From the NCBI GenBank assembly GCA_903916735.1, contig CAIWXX010000180.1:1-64000 (forward strand): DNA of 64,000 bases, written 5' to 3'. Origin of the DNA: an uncultured Acidobacteriota bacterium (GTDB lineage Bacteria; Acidobacteriota; CAIWXX01). Position numbers and translations under genes: made by a program. Within the stretch, counting starts at the first letter, position 1, and each line of letters starts with the position of its first letter. The notes beneath the pieces were generated by a model. That model was given only the letters and a program-made list of their open reading frames with translations. It was not told where the DNA came from and made no database searches. Shown in pieces: positions 25,041-33,962 of the stretch.

Positions 25041-25814
25041 ATGAACATAGCAGATCAGATGACAATTGGAGTCAGCATCATTATCCCGTGCTTTAACGAA
25101 GCCGATCGTATCACCCCGACCGTTCAAGCGATCGTCGAGTATTTCCGGCGAGGTTCGACACCCCTCGAACTCATTTTTGTCGATGACGGCAGCACGGATT
25201 CCACCAAAGCCGTCATTCAGCAACTGTGCGAGTGCACCGTCAATCCAGCCGGGTTTCAGTCGAGGCTTTTTTCGCTTGAACCGAATCGAGGCAAAGGCGC
25301 AGCTATCAAGGAAGGGTTCCTCGCAGCGAGCCGAGAGGTCGTGCTTCTCTGCGACGCAGACCTGTCTTGCCCCATTGAGGAGGTTGCGAAGTTCATGCCT
25401 CACATTTCCAGTTACCCAATTGTCATCGGATCGAGGCGGTGCATGGGCGCGCAGGTCGCTATCCCTCAGGCCCGCTATCGTATGTTGATGGGCAGAGTCT
25501 ACTCATGGCTCTCACGAACGCTTCTCCGAGTTGATGTCACGGACTTTACGTGTGGTTTTAAAATGTTCCAACGAGGTGCAGCCGTGAGGCTCGCCAGCCT
25601 CCTCACAATCAACCGCTGGGCGTACGATTCGGAACTCCTAAAAATAGCGACGATCCATCATATGCCGATAAAAGAAGTGCCCGTTCTCTGGAGAAATGAC
25701 GAACGCTCCAGGGTCAGCCTCCCAAAAGATACAATGGCTTCTTTTCGAGATCTTATCCGCATCGTACTGAACACCTGGTTGGGAAGGTATGGCACAGACG
25801 GTCGGCAACCCTAA
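25041..25814 (+). CDS. Family 2 glycosyltransferase (dolichyl/polyprenyl-phosphate type)
   Basis: The 257-aa protein has the GT-A features of GT2 enzymes: VSIIIPCFNEADRI, the nucleotide-sugar DDGSTDST motif, RGKGAAIKEGF, and the metal-binding DADLSCPIEE (DxD). The layout (DADLS, RRCMGA, DFTCGFKMF) resembles ALG5/DPM1-like enzymes that put a sugar on polyprenyl phosphate. No C-terminal membrane helix is seen. A small membrane ORF and a methyltransferase gene follow closely and probably form an operon acting on lipid-linked glycans. Confidence 0.92.
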   Translation: MNIADQMTIGVSIIIPCFNEADRITPTVQAIVEYFRRGSTPLELIFVDDGSTDSTKAVIQQLCECTVNPAGFQSRLFSLEPNRGKGAAIKEGFLAASREVVLLCDADLSCPIEEVAKFMPHISSYPIVIGSRRCMGAQVAIPQARYRMLMGRVYSWLSRTLLRVDVTDFTCGFKMFQRGAAVRLASLLTINRWAYDSELLKIATIHHMPIKEVPVLWRNDERSRVSLPKDTMASFRDLIRIVLNTWLGRYGTDGRQP

Positions 25815-25938
25815 GGTCAAAGTCCTGCATTTTTCGCTCCTTGTGCCGATTCTGTTCCTTGTCATCAGCCTCATCGCGATCAATGACTGTGGGCAGTCGA
25901 CCGATGGAAGTCAATCACTTGTTCCACTTGGAAATTAA
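25789..25938 (+). CDS. Small membrane protein (49 aa)
   Basis: An ATG at 25789 overlaps the 3' end of the glycosyltransferase gene by 26 bases. The product has a basic start, one transmembrane stretch (FSLLVPILFLVISLIAI) and a polar tail. It ends 11 bases before the methyltransferase ATG. Purine-rich GGGAAGG lies close before the start. It may anchor or assist the glycosyltransferase, which lacks its own membrane helix. That is an inference from position only. Confidence 0.45.
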   Translation: MAQTVGNPKVKVLHFSLLVPILFLVISLIAINDCGQSTDGSQSLVPLGN

Positions 25939-25949
25939 TCCGGATCAGC

Positions 25950-26693
25950 ATGAGAGGATTCAGCACGAAAGATAAAAAAACGGCCGGGGGTTCCTTTGCA
26001 TACGTCGGCAATGAGCTCGATATTTTCGCCGCAGCTCACAATTGGAAACTCTACTGGTCTTCGCAGATCCGACACTTCATCGGCCGGAATGTGGCAGAGG
26101 TTGGCGCCGGGATCGGCGGGTCAACAGCGTATATCTGCGATGGGAGCCAGGAACGCTGGGTTTGCGTCGAGCCGGACCCATATCTCGCATCATTGCTTCA
26201 TAGCAAGGTTGCGGAAAAACAGTTACCTTCAATCGTCACAGTGAGGAATAGCACGCTCAGCCGGCTGCCCTCCACTGAGACATTCGATACGATCCTCTAC
26301 ATCGACGTGCTCGAACACATCGAGGATGACACCGCGGAAGCACAACAAGCCACCGAACATCTCGCTGCAGGGGGCCGGCTGATTGTGGTTGCTCCAGCCT
26401 ACCCGGCCCTCTTTACGGCGTTCGATAGAGCCATCGGCCATTATCGACGATACACAAGTGGCTCATTAAAACTGTTGGCTCCTGACACCCTTAAGCCTTT
26501 GCGGTGCCATTACCTGGATTCCGCTGGGCTCATTGCGTCTCTTGGCAACAAATTGCTTCTGCACGCAACAGTTCCGACACAGGATCAGATCCGGCTGTGG
26601 GACCAATTTCTTGTGCCAACTTCAAGGATCCTGGATCGGCTCTTTTTGCATGCAATCGGTAAGAGCATCCTTGGTGTTTGGGAACGGAAATAG
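25950..26693 (+). CDS. Class I SAM-dependent methyltransferase
   Basis: The 247-aa product contains motif I VAEVGAGIGGST near residue 50, an acidic end of strand 2 (CVEPDP), and the post-motif DVLEHIEDD near residue 115. The line RRYTSGSLKLL is typical of methyltransferases found with polyprenyl-linked glycosyltransferases. It follows the GT2 gene and the small membrane ORF, so it probably methylates a sugar, lipid carrier or related small molecule. The target is not determined. Confidence 0.85.
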   Translation: MRGFSTKDKKTAGGSFAYVGNELDIFAAAHNWKLYWSSQIRHFIGRNVAEVGAGIGGSTAYICDGSQERWVCVEPDPYLASLLHSKVAEKQLPSIVTVRNSTLSRLPSTETFDTILYIDVLEHIEDDTAEAQQATEHLAAGGRLIVVAPAYPALFTAFDRAIGHYRRYTSGSLKLLAPDTLKPLRCHYLDSAGLIASLGNKLLLHATVPTQDQIRLWDQFLVPTSRILDRLFLHAIGKSILGVWERK

Positions 26694-26904
26694 TCAGGGC
26701 CTCGATGCCACAACTCGTTCAGGCACTCGTAGCCGGCGACTAAAAGACCCGGGCCTATATGCAGCATAACCGGGAATCAATCCGAACACGATCACGTCTG
26801 ACGCGTTTACGCATTTCCGCAAGGATCAATAATCGATTGGATTTTCTTTTCGAATCGACTGATGATAATTTGGTATGCTTTTTCTGCCCAAAGGAGGATT
26901 TTCC

Positions 26905-28479
26905 GTGAGAGCAATCGGATTTTCACTCGCGATGATTTTTGGATTCTCGCCTCTCCTGCTACCGGCTGATCAGAAGTCGGCGCCGGCATCTCCTTCACAT
27001 GAACAACTGCAAAGTGTTATCGAATTTCTAGCCGATGATCTTCTTGAAGGGAGAGCTCCCGCGACCCGAGGCGGCGAACTTGCCGAGAAATATCTCCTCA
27101 GCCTTTTTAAGTTTATGGATCTGCAACCGGACACGCCGCAGGGATTCCTGCAAAAGTTCACCGCGAAGGGATTCACCACGACAACAGTACAATTGGAATC
27201 CGACGGCGCCATCTACCGCTATTCAGATGACATCATGGGCAATTACACCGGCGGCGAAGGTGATTTCTCGCTGGAAGGAGAAGCCGTCTTTGCCGGCTTC
27301 GGCATCAAGGCCGACCCCTGGAACTGGAACGATTATAAAAGCGGCGTCAAGGATAAAATCCTGATCCTCCGAGCCACCGATCCTGGTTTCTTCATCCCAA
27401 ATATTTTCGAAGGCAAAACCCAGACTTTCTATGGTCGCTGGACATACAAGATGGAAGAAGCCATGCGCCAGGGCGCCAAGGCTGTTTTTATCATTCACAC
27501 ACCTGAGACTGCCAACTACGGCTGGACCGTCGTTCAGAACTCCTGGTCACATGAGTCCCTCTATTTGCCATCCGCTATCGATGGAAGCCTGGTGTTCCGC
27601 GGATGGATTCGCGAGGAGTGCATGAAGAGGCTCCTGGCGGCCAAGAATATTAACCTCGATGAGCTCTACCGAAAATCCCTGGATCGCAACTTCGAGCCGG
27701 TGCCTCTGGGATTCAATCTCCGGATTGCCGGGCATAGTGTGATGCGGGACGTCACGACCAGCAACGTGGTTGCTCGAATTCCCGGGAAATGCGAGAAACG
27801 TATTGTGTTATCAGCGCATATCGATCATCTCGGCAAAAGCGACAAGAAAGATCAGGATTCAATATACAACGGCGCCATCGACAACGGCTCGGCCGTGGCC
27901 GCGCTCGTTCTCACGGCCAAACGCCTCAAAGAAATGGAAAAGGATCTCTACTACGGCATCACTATTCTCGCATGCGAGGCTGAAGAACAGGGGCTGCTTG
28001 GTTCGCGTTACTATGTTGGAAACACCGATCGAAATAACATCATTCTCGACATCAATTTTGAATCGTCGCCGGTTTGGGAAAAATCCAGCAGCTTCTTCGC
28101 CGAGGGTTCACGATTTCTCGATATTGACCGGCAGCTGGAAGAAGTCTCCAAAAAGTCGGGCCTCAAGATTTCGCACTTTTCCATGGTCGAACAGGCATTG
28201 TATTTCCGATCAGATCAATTCCCATTCGCTTTGAAAGGAATCCCAGGTATTTGGATTTCCGCCGGCGAAGATTTCGCTTCGGGGAGAGATCATATCAAGG
28301 AATTCTTCACCGGCGACTATCATAAGGTCACCGATGAATATCATACGGATTGGGAATTGGAGAGTCTGAAGCAGACTGTGGATGTCGCTGTTCAGCTGAT
28401 CGAGGAGTTCAACCGCACAAAGGCGGTTCCTCACTGGAAGACAGGTCTTGCCATGCCGTTCCCCTTTGAAAATCGGTGA
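26905..28479 (+). CDS. Secreted M28 aminopeptidase with PA domain
   Basis: I use the GTG at 26905 because AAAGGAGG lies seven bases before it. It gives 524 aa with a signal peptide (IGFSLAMIFGFSPLLLPA). A helical N-terminal segment is followed by a protease-associated domain near 110-260 (AVFAGFGIK, KDKILILRATD). The two-zinc M28 domain starts at about residue 290: AHIDHLG (His, Asp), NGAIDNGSA (bridging Asp), CEAEEQGLLGS (catalytic Glu-Glu), DINFE (Asp) and a late DYHKVTDEYH His. The family removes N-terminal residues from peptides outside the cytoplasm. It is one of several secreted peptidases nearby. Confidence 0.93.
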   Translation: MRAIGFSLAMIFGFSPLLLPADQKSAPASPSHEQLQSVIEFLADDLLEGRAPATRGGELAEKYLLSLFKFMDLQPDTPQGFLQKFTAKGFTTTTVQLESDGAIYRYSDDIMGNYTGGEGDFSLEGEAVFAGFGIKADPWNWNDYKSGVKDKILILRATDPGFFIPNIFEGKTQTFYGRWTYKMEEAMRQGAKAVFIIHTPETANYGWTVVQNSWSHESLYLPSAIDGSLVFRGWIREECMKRLLAAKNINLDELYRKSLDRNFEPVPLGFNLRIAGHSVMRDVTTSNVVARIPGKCEKRIVLSAHIDHLGKSDKKDQDSIYNGAIDNGSAVAALVLTAKRLKEMEKDLYYGITILACEAEEQGLLGSRYYVGNTDRNNIILDINFESSPVWEKSSSFFAEGSRFLDIDRQLEEVSKKSGLKISHFSMVEQALYFRSDQFPFALKGIPGIWISAGEDFASGRDHIKEFFTGDYHKVTDEYHTDWELESLKQTVDVAVQLIEEFNRTKAVPHWKTGLAMPFPFENR

Positions 28480-28519
28480 TGCAAGGAAAGACCATACCGA
28501 CAGAATTTTGTAGATTCAT

Positions 28520-28542
28520 GGGGGCGAGTCATACTCGCCCCC
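28520..28542. repeat. GC-rich hairpin with GCGAGTC-A-TACTCGC core
   Basis: A perfect 9-bp stem (GGGGGCGAG/CTCGCCCCC) closes a TCATA loop. There is no U-run. It stands 40 bases after the M28 stop. A 15-bp core differing at one base recurs at 35045-35059, also in a hairpin, so it is probably a small palindromic repeat that may also stop transcription. Confidence 0.6.
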
Positions 28543-28547
28543 TCATC

Positions 28548-28745
28548 GACTGCAAGTCGAGACAGAGCACCCCTTTGAGATAGGTGGGGTCTTTTTCGCG
28601 CTCGATCTGGTCTTATGGAACACCAGCCTGCTGCGGACATTGGCGGCACCGGCAACCCTGTTGGCCAACAGCGTGCCGATTTGGATGGCGTTGGCTTCAC
28701 TATTATTTTTCCGCGATCGCCTGCCCGGCCGCTTCCGGCTTAGAC
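28548..28745 (+). pseudogene. Relic of an EamA/DMT-family transporter
   Basis: In one frame the sequence reads GGVFFALDLVLWNTSLL, then AAPATLLANSVPIWMALAS and LLFFRDRLPGRF. This matches the linker between two helices of EamA transporters, where an FFALD..LW segment is followed by A.LLAN..PIWVAL and LFRERL. Only about 60 residues remain, with no start, no other helices and an early loss of similarity on both sides. It is a fragment and not a gene. Confidence 0.6.
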
Positions 28746-28788
28746 CGGTGATTTCCCTCCTTCAAATTCAACATGTATCGCGGACCCG

Positions 28789-30834
28789 TTACCAGATTTT
28801 GGCGCGTTCACTTTCGGGGCGGTACATAGTATCTCCAGTCTTTACATCAAAGGCTGCATAGAAAGCCGGGATGTCGCTCAGAGGGCCGAGTGTCCGGAAT
28901 TCTGCAGGAGAGTGGACATCGGTTTTCAGGCGCATCATGAGGGCTTCCTTCCGGATGTTGCCGCGCCAGCATTTGGCCCATGAGAGGAAAAAGCGTTGAT
29001 CGGGTGTGAATCCATCGATTGTTTCAGCTTTTCCGCTGTCGTTCATCGCCTGATGCAGGGCGTCATATGAAACATTGAGCCCTCCCAGATCGGCGATGTT
29101 TTCGCCAAGTGTGAGACTTCCGTTGACGTGGAGGTTATCGACGGCCACAAACTGGTCGTACTGCTTGACCAGCACATCGGCACGTGCTTTGAACTTCTCT
29201 CCGTCCTCCTTCGTCCACCAATCATTGAGGTTTCCATTTTTATCGTATAGTCGGCCCTGATCATCGAAGCCGTGAGTCATCTCATGGCCGATCACGCTGC
29301 CAATGCCGCCGTAATTAACAGCATCATCCGCTTTGAAGTCGAAAAAGGGTGGTTGCAAAATAGCGGCAGGGAAAACGATTTCGTTCATGCCTGGATTGTA
29401 ATAGGCGTTGACGGTTTGTGGCGTCATGCCCCATTCAGTACGATCGACCGGTTTCCCCATCTTCCGGATTTCGCGCGCGAAGAGGAATCGGTCGGCCGCC
29501 TGAACATTTTTCAGATATGAATCGCGGCTGATGTCGAGTGTCGAATAGTCGATCCATTTGTCCGGATAGCCGATCTTCACCTTAAAGGCGTCCAGTTTTT
29601 CGATGGCTTTCTTTCGCGTCTCCTCGCTCATCCAATCCAGTTTCTGAATCCGCGCCTGCAGTGCGATTTTTAGATTATTCACAAGCGCCAGCGCCCGCGC
29701 CTTGGCTTCAGGCGGGAAATACTTCTCAACGTAAAGTTGCCCGGCTGCTTCGCCCAGTTCTCCGGATACCGTTCGAGTGCATCTTTTCCAGCGCGGCTGA
29801 AGCTCCTTGGCGCCGGTCAGGAAGGTGCCAAAAAACCGGAAGTCCTCGGTGACGAACGGCGTGCTCAAGTAAGGGGCGCTCGCATGAACCATGTGCCAGC
29901 GCAGATAGATCTTCCAGTCATCGATGCTGACCTGGCCAATCGCCGCGTCCACTTCCTTAAAGAATTTAGGTTGCGCCACATTGAGGTCCCCCGGATGATC
30001 GAGACCAATGGTCGCGAAGTAGCCGTTCCAATCGAACTGCTGAGCTGATCGAGCCAACTCGGCGGCTGTCATTTTGTTACACAGAGCGTTCGGATCGCGC
30101 TGCTCCAGTCTGGTCATGGATGCCTGAGCCAGGCGAGTCTCGATCGTCATGACGGTTTCCGCGGATTTCCTCGCCTGCTCGCCGGCCTCTCCCATGAGAG
30201 TGAACATTTTTTCCAGGTGCTTGATGTATTCGGCCCGCACTTCCTTGGACCTGTCATCTTGTTCGACATAGAAATCCCTGTCCGGGAGCCCGAGGCCACC
30301 CTGGTAGAGCCATGCAATTTTCATGACGCTGTTTTTCGGGTCTTGTTCCGCGAAAATATTGAAGAGCGGCGAAACGCCCATCAAGTGCATACGGGCAATA
30401 TACTTCTGAAGATCCGCCTTGGTTTTTAAAGCGGCGATCTGATCGAGTTCCGCAGCCAGCGGCTTGACGCCTTCTGATTCGATCTTTTGTTCCTCTATTC
30501 CCGATGCGTAGAAATCGCCGATCTTCTGAAGGTTGGTGCCGTGAGGAGCCTGTTTGGCGGCGGCTTCTTCAAAGAGACTCCGCAGGTCTTCGATGTTTCG
30601 GGCAGCGATTTGATCCATGACACCCCAACGGGCATATTCTGCCGGAACCGGATGATTCTTCATCCAGGTGCCGTTGGCGAATCGATAGAAATTATCCCCA
30701 GGCTTCACCGTGGTGTCCATGTCGGCCGGGTCGATTGGTTTGCTCCCCGCGACACTTTCGGCGCGGATTCCGGTGGTGAGGCCGAGCGCCATCGCCAGGA
30801 TGGCACTCATCAGTCGTCGTCCTCGTTTTTCCAT
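28789..30834 (-). CDS. Secreted M13 (neprilysin/PepO-type) metalloendopeptidase
   Basis: The ATG at 30834 has a GAGGAG ribosome site, giving 681 aa with a signal peptide (LMSAILAMALGLTTGIRA). The M13_N domain begins at DTTVKPGDNFYRFANGTWM and the catalytic domain follows. NAYYNPGMNEIVFPAAIL binds substrate. VIGHEMTHGFDDQG gives the zinc His pair and Glu, and ENIADLGGL the third ligand. The tail has the typical C-terminal W (RAKIW). The family cuts oligopeptides on the hydrophobic side. It is transcribed in the same direction as the next peptidase, 534 bases away. Confidence 0.95.
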   Translation of the reverse strand: MEKRGRRLMSAILAMALGLTTGIRAESVAGSKPIDPADMDTTVKPGDNFYRFANGTWMKNHPVPAEYARWGVMDQIAARNIEDLRSLFEEAAAKQAPHGTNLQKIGDFYASGIEEQKIESEGVKPLAAELDQIAALKTKADLQKYIARMHLMGVSPLFNIFAEQDPKNSVMKIAWLYQGGLGLPDRDFYVEQDDRSKEVRAEYIKHLEKMFTLMGEAGEQARKSAETVMTIETRLAQASMTRLEQRDPNALCNKMTAAELARSAQQFDWNGYFATIGLDHPGDLNVAQPKFFKEVDAAIGQVSIDDWKIYLRWHMVHASAPYLSTPFVTEDFRFFGTFLTGAKELQPRWKRCTRTVSGELGEAAGQLYVEKYFPPEAKARALALVNNLKIALQARIQKLDWMSEETRKKAIEKLDAFKVKIGYPDKWIDYSTLDISRDSYLKNVQAADRFLFAREIRKMGKPVDRTEWGMTPQTVNAYYNPGMNEIVFPAAILQPPFFDFKADDAVNYGGIGSVIGHEMTHGFDDQGRLYDKNGNLNDWWTKEDGEKFKARADVLVKQYDQFVAVDNLHVNGSLTLGENIADLGGLNVSYDALHQAMNDSGKAETIDGFTPDQRFFLSWAKCWRGNIRKEALMMRLKTDVHSPAEFRTLGPLSDIPAFYAAFDVKTGDTMYRPESERAKIW

Positions 30835-31368
30835 TCTCTTTTTCTCCTCGGAATTAAAGATATCCTGGCGATGCCATTGCAAACGGGCGTCCGCGGAAGC
30901 GAGTACGTCCGAAGCAATTTCATCTATTCACCGTGCTTCTATTTTTTGTAAATGTGAAGCCATTTGTCGGCTATTTTCCGGCGTCGGCATTGAGTTTCAT
31001 CTGCGACGTCCATCATCCGCACGAGTCAAAAAATATCCGTTTGTGCAATTCCCTGACGCGGCATAGCCGCAATCAAACAAGATGGCTTCTACAACCATCG
31101 CATCCGAACCTTTCAGGAATGCAGTAAGAAATGAAAGCAGGAACGGATTTGTATTTCGACCAGCGGTGGTTTCATAAACCATTCCTGCATTCCTCTCTTC
31201 CTGGCTTGCTGAGAGGAATTCACGATTCTGCCTGATCACAACTTTTGCCGTTTTGTGCACAGATTTCACCGATCAGATGCCAAAAATCCCAGCCCCTATC
31301 CCCTGGCTGAACGAGGCATAAATTAACCGTGAATTCCAATCGTTTCATAAATAAAATCACCGCCTCGT
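30835..31368. other. Intergenic region with repeat copy 2
   Basis: It lies between two minus-strand peptidase genes and must hold the M13 promoter. Beside the dispersed repeat listed separately, no gene is seen. Confidence 0.5.
31141..31276 (-). repeat. Dispersed repeat, copy 2
   Basis: This is the inverted partner of 1095-1230. The two match along their whole length with small indels. Shared blocks include the complement of GTGAATTCCTCTCAG and of GGTTTATG-AACCACC. Weaker similarity continues to about 31113. The two copies face opposite ways, 30 kb apart. Confidence 0.8.
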
Positions 31369-33399
31369 TCATCTCACCATCTTCAGAGCAATATCCACAG
31401 CCTGGAGCATCGGTTTGATGTTAATCTCCGAGCCAACCGCGTTCTTCATCCAGGCTTGCGGAAGGATGCTGCCGGATGCACACATCCGTTTCATGTCCGG
31501 GCCTAGAGGTTTGTCCTGCAGATAATTTTCGATCTGGAACTGAATGATGTTTGCAATGGCATAGTTGGGAAGATAAAGCGTGTAATCGATCATGTGCTGA
31601 TAAACCGCCAGTATGACCTGATCCTTAATTCCAAAAACTCCGGCGTAGTATCTGTTCCAGACGTCCTTTGCGATCGAGAGGACGGCTTGTTTTAGTTCTT
31701 CGGGAGTCGCATTCGGGTGGTCATACATCCAATGCCATGTGTACATTTCCACCAGGGACACGCCCATCCCTTCGTAAGAGTTCCAAAAGATATCCAGGGC
31801 CTTCATTTCCTTATCGAGAGTGGTGTCCTTCTTGAAACCGAGCAGATCGAGGTCACGATCTTGGAACAGGAACGCGAATGCTTCGGTGAACGCGTTGTTC
31901 GGAACACCGCTCAACGAGTAGTAATCCATTTTGTGAAGGGTCAATACACTCTCTATTGAATGTCCCAGTTCGTGAATCGCAATATTGTATCCTTTATAGT
32001 TCATGCCGTTTTTCGTCAGCCGTGTTCGAAGACGCACCTTGAAGCGATGCATCGATGTGCCAGCGCAATGTCCGGAGCCACGTGCCGGATCGACCTGGAT
32101 CTTCGGCGCGATGAAGTCGGCATCTTCTTTGGTGAAGCCGAGCTTGATCAGGATATCGGGGATATCATTCTGGAAAGCCTCCAGGGTCGGGTACTTCTGA
32201 GCGACGATCTCGTCAAGTTCTTCTTCCGGCGCCGAGGTATCGCCTCTAAAGCCGGTGTACCAGATGTCGAATGGTTGGAGCTTTCGGCCAAGACGTTTTT
32301 CAATCAGCTTACCAACCATGGGAACCTCGGGAGATGAGAGGATGCCCACAAACATCGCTTCGACGTCCTTTTCCGGGATCTCTTTCTCCGATCCGAAGCT
32401 CCTCTGAATGAACGTCGGCAAATCTGGCCGGTAGGGATCAACCAATTTCATCGCTTCATATGTACTCTGGAGAGTTTTATACCGGGTATTGGGCTCGGGA
32501 GTCGCCGACACCTCCTGCCCGTTTTCATAAACTTTATTGGTCAGAGGATTCCACTGGTACTTCGCCGAATTGACAACTTTCTCGGGAATTTCCTGCCGGA
32601 TGATCCGATCCATAACCTTGTAAATCATCTGCTGCTTGCTCAGATCATTTTTATTGGCATACCGGGCTCGGATCTCGTCTCGAAGGCCCCAGTGCTCAAG
32701 CAGTTTCATGTCGGCTGGAAACCGAGGTTTCATCGTGTCATCGACGAGATTGCCCATGAAAATATTGTATTGAGAGACATAGGCATGAGCATCGTTCATG
32801 ATGGCGCTGATCTTCTGGCTGACGACAGCCGGAATGCGGGAACGAATCGAGTCGCCCTCGCGAGCAAACGCCCACTCCTGACGACTCCACTGTGGCCCAT
32901 TCTGCATCATTTCGGCGAGGGTGTATCGAGGGAAATTCAGAAGAACAAAAAACGCCGTTTTATTCTGGAAGAGATCTTCGCTCAGATGCGCCGCCGGGTC
33001 GAAGCTGCTCATCGCCATGTCGATCGGCATGATCTCGCCCCAGTCCAGATCCACAGGCTGATTCATGTCACGGCCCATTTCTCCGAAATATCCGTTGAGA
33101 ATCTCAGAGTAAAACTCCAACTTCTTGAAGTCGGCGTCCAGCGCATCTTTGTCGCCGATAAAAGATTGCCGGCAATATGCTGAAAATTCTTCTTGATCGC
33201 CGTCCTCCTGACGCCAAAAATCAGCAGCTTGATCAACACCCCTCTCAATTCTGAACTTCTGCCCGTCTCCGTATTTCTGAAGCAGGTCAGTCTTGACCTT
33301 GGAGCGCGTACCGCCATCGATAAAGGTAGCCTCTCCAGAGAACACCGGGGTGATAACTAATAGCAGTGGAAGGAATAATCCGAGCAACTTTGCTTTCAC
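31369..33399 (-). CDS. Secreted gluzincin metallopeptidase, M3-like
   Basis: I use the GTG at 33399, which has a perfect AGGAGG ribosome site and is followed by a signal peptide (KAKLLGLFLPLLLVITPVFS). The open frame upstream lacks both features. The 676-aa protein is mostly helical. The zinc site is IHELGHSIESV near residue 500, with the third ligand Glu 26 residues after the second His (NNAFTEAFAF), as in M2/M3 peptidases. A conserved-looking SGHCAGTSMHRF segment precedes it. Its detailed family is unclear to me. Alternatives are M2-like or an unassigned MA(E) group. Confidence 0.8.
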   Translation of the reverse strand: MKAKLLGLFLPLLLVITPVFSGEATFIDGGTRSKVKTDLLQKYGDGQKFRIERGVDQAADFWRQEDGDQEEFSAYCRQSFIGDKDALDADFKKLEFYSEILNGYFGEMGRDMNQPVDLDWGEIMPIDMAMSSFDPAAHLSEDLFQNKTAFFVLLNFPRYTLAEMMQNGPQWSRQEWAFAREGDSIRSRIPAVVSQKISAIMNDAHAYVSQYNIFMGNLVDDTMKPRFPADMKLLEHWGLRDEIRARYANKNDLSKQQMIYKVMDRIIRQEIPEKVVNSAKYQWNPLTNKVYENGQEVSATPEPNTRYKTLQSTYEAMKLVDPYRPDLPTFIQRSFGSEKEIPEKDVEAMFVGILSSPEVPMVGKLIEKRLGRKLQPFDIWYTGFRGDTSAPEEELDEIVAQKYPTLEAFQNDIPDILIKLGFTKEDADFIAPKIQVDPARGSGHCAGTSMHRFKVRLRTRLTKNGMNYKGYNIAIHELGHSIESVLTLHKMDYYSLSGVPNNAFTEAFAFLFQDRDLDLLGFKKDTTLDKEMKALDIFWNSYEGMGVSLVEMYTWHWMYDHPNATPEELKQAVLSIAKDVWNRYYAGVFGIKDQVILAVYQHMIDYTLYLPNYAIANIIQFQIENYLQDKPLGPDMKRMCASGSILPQAWMKNAVGSEINIKPMLQAVDIALKMVR

Positions 33400-33843
33400 G
33401 ATCGATCCTCCTGGTTGGAATTCCCGAAAAATGCTCCTATTGAAACTGAGTCGCTTTATTGAGCCATCGATTCCGGATATTAATTGCGGAACCCCATTGG
33501 CGTTGACTGCCATATCGAAAACGGCTTGAATAGCTTTTGCGGCCATATGTCATTGATTTGGAGTGGGATTCTTATTAATATTCATCTGCGCTGCACACCA
33601 GCCCTCTATTTAATACGAATCCCAGTGTACTTTGTTCATCGATGGCGTTCGGCATATGGCCCTTTGTGAATTTTGGCAGCCTCAGCCGCAATTTCTTGAT
33701 TTGTCTGGAAGACACAAATTTCTCCGAAAGAACTGGAAAAAGAACCTTTGATGAACCATGTGATGTGACGGCAAAATATCGTGCGCCTCTATGTTTATCT
33801 GCGGTTCAATAAACCCAGCAGTATGTTGACTGAAAAAAATGAC

Positions 33844-33872
33844 TTGACAGATCAGGTTCATGGTTGAATATT
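33844..33872 (+). promoter_or_regulatory. Candidate promoter of the TSUP gene
   Basis: TTGACA (33844-33849) and AATATT (33867-33872) are spaced by 17 bp in AT-rich DNA. The start site would fall near 33879, 85 bases before the ATG. Confidence 0.5.
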
Positions 33873-33883
33873 TCACGCGTGAA
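33872..33883. promoter_or_regulatory. Perfect 12-bp palindrome, possible operator
   Basis: TTCACGCGTGAA overlaps the end of the -10 element and the expected transcription start. This is a usual place for a dimeric repressor to bind. The binding protein is unknown. Confidence 0.4.
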
Positions 33884-33962
33884 TCAAAACCAACCAACCG
33901 TCGGGGATTGCACATCCAAACCACTCGCATGAACTCACCCAGGAAAGTACAGGTATAAAGGA

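Larger units (their letters stand above)
33400..33962. other. AT-rich divergent intergenic region
   Basis: The M3-like gene and the TSUP gene diverge here. The right part has a good promoter and a palindrome, listed separately. No gene is recognised. Confidence 0.5.

Noticed and set aside
24709-25044. Frame ending in ATGA overlap with the glycosyltransferase
   Set aside because: The apparent coupling looks like chance. The start is a TTG directly after the previous stop without a ribosome site, and the composition is not protein-like.
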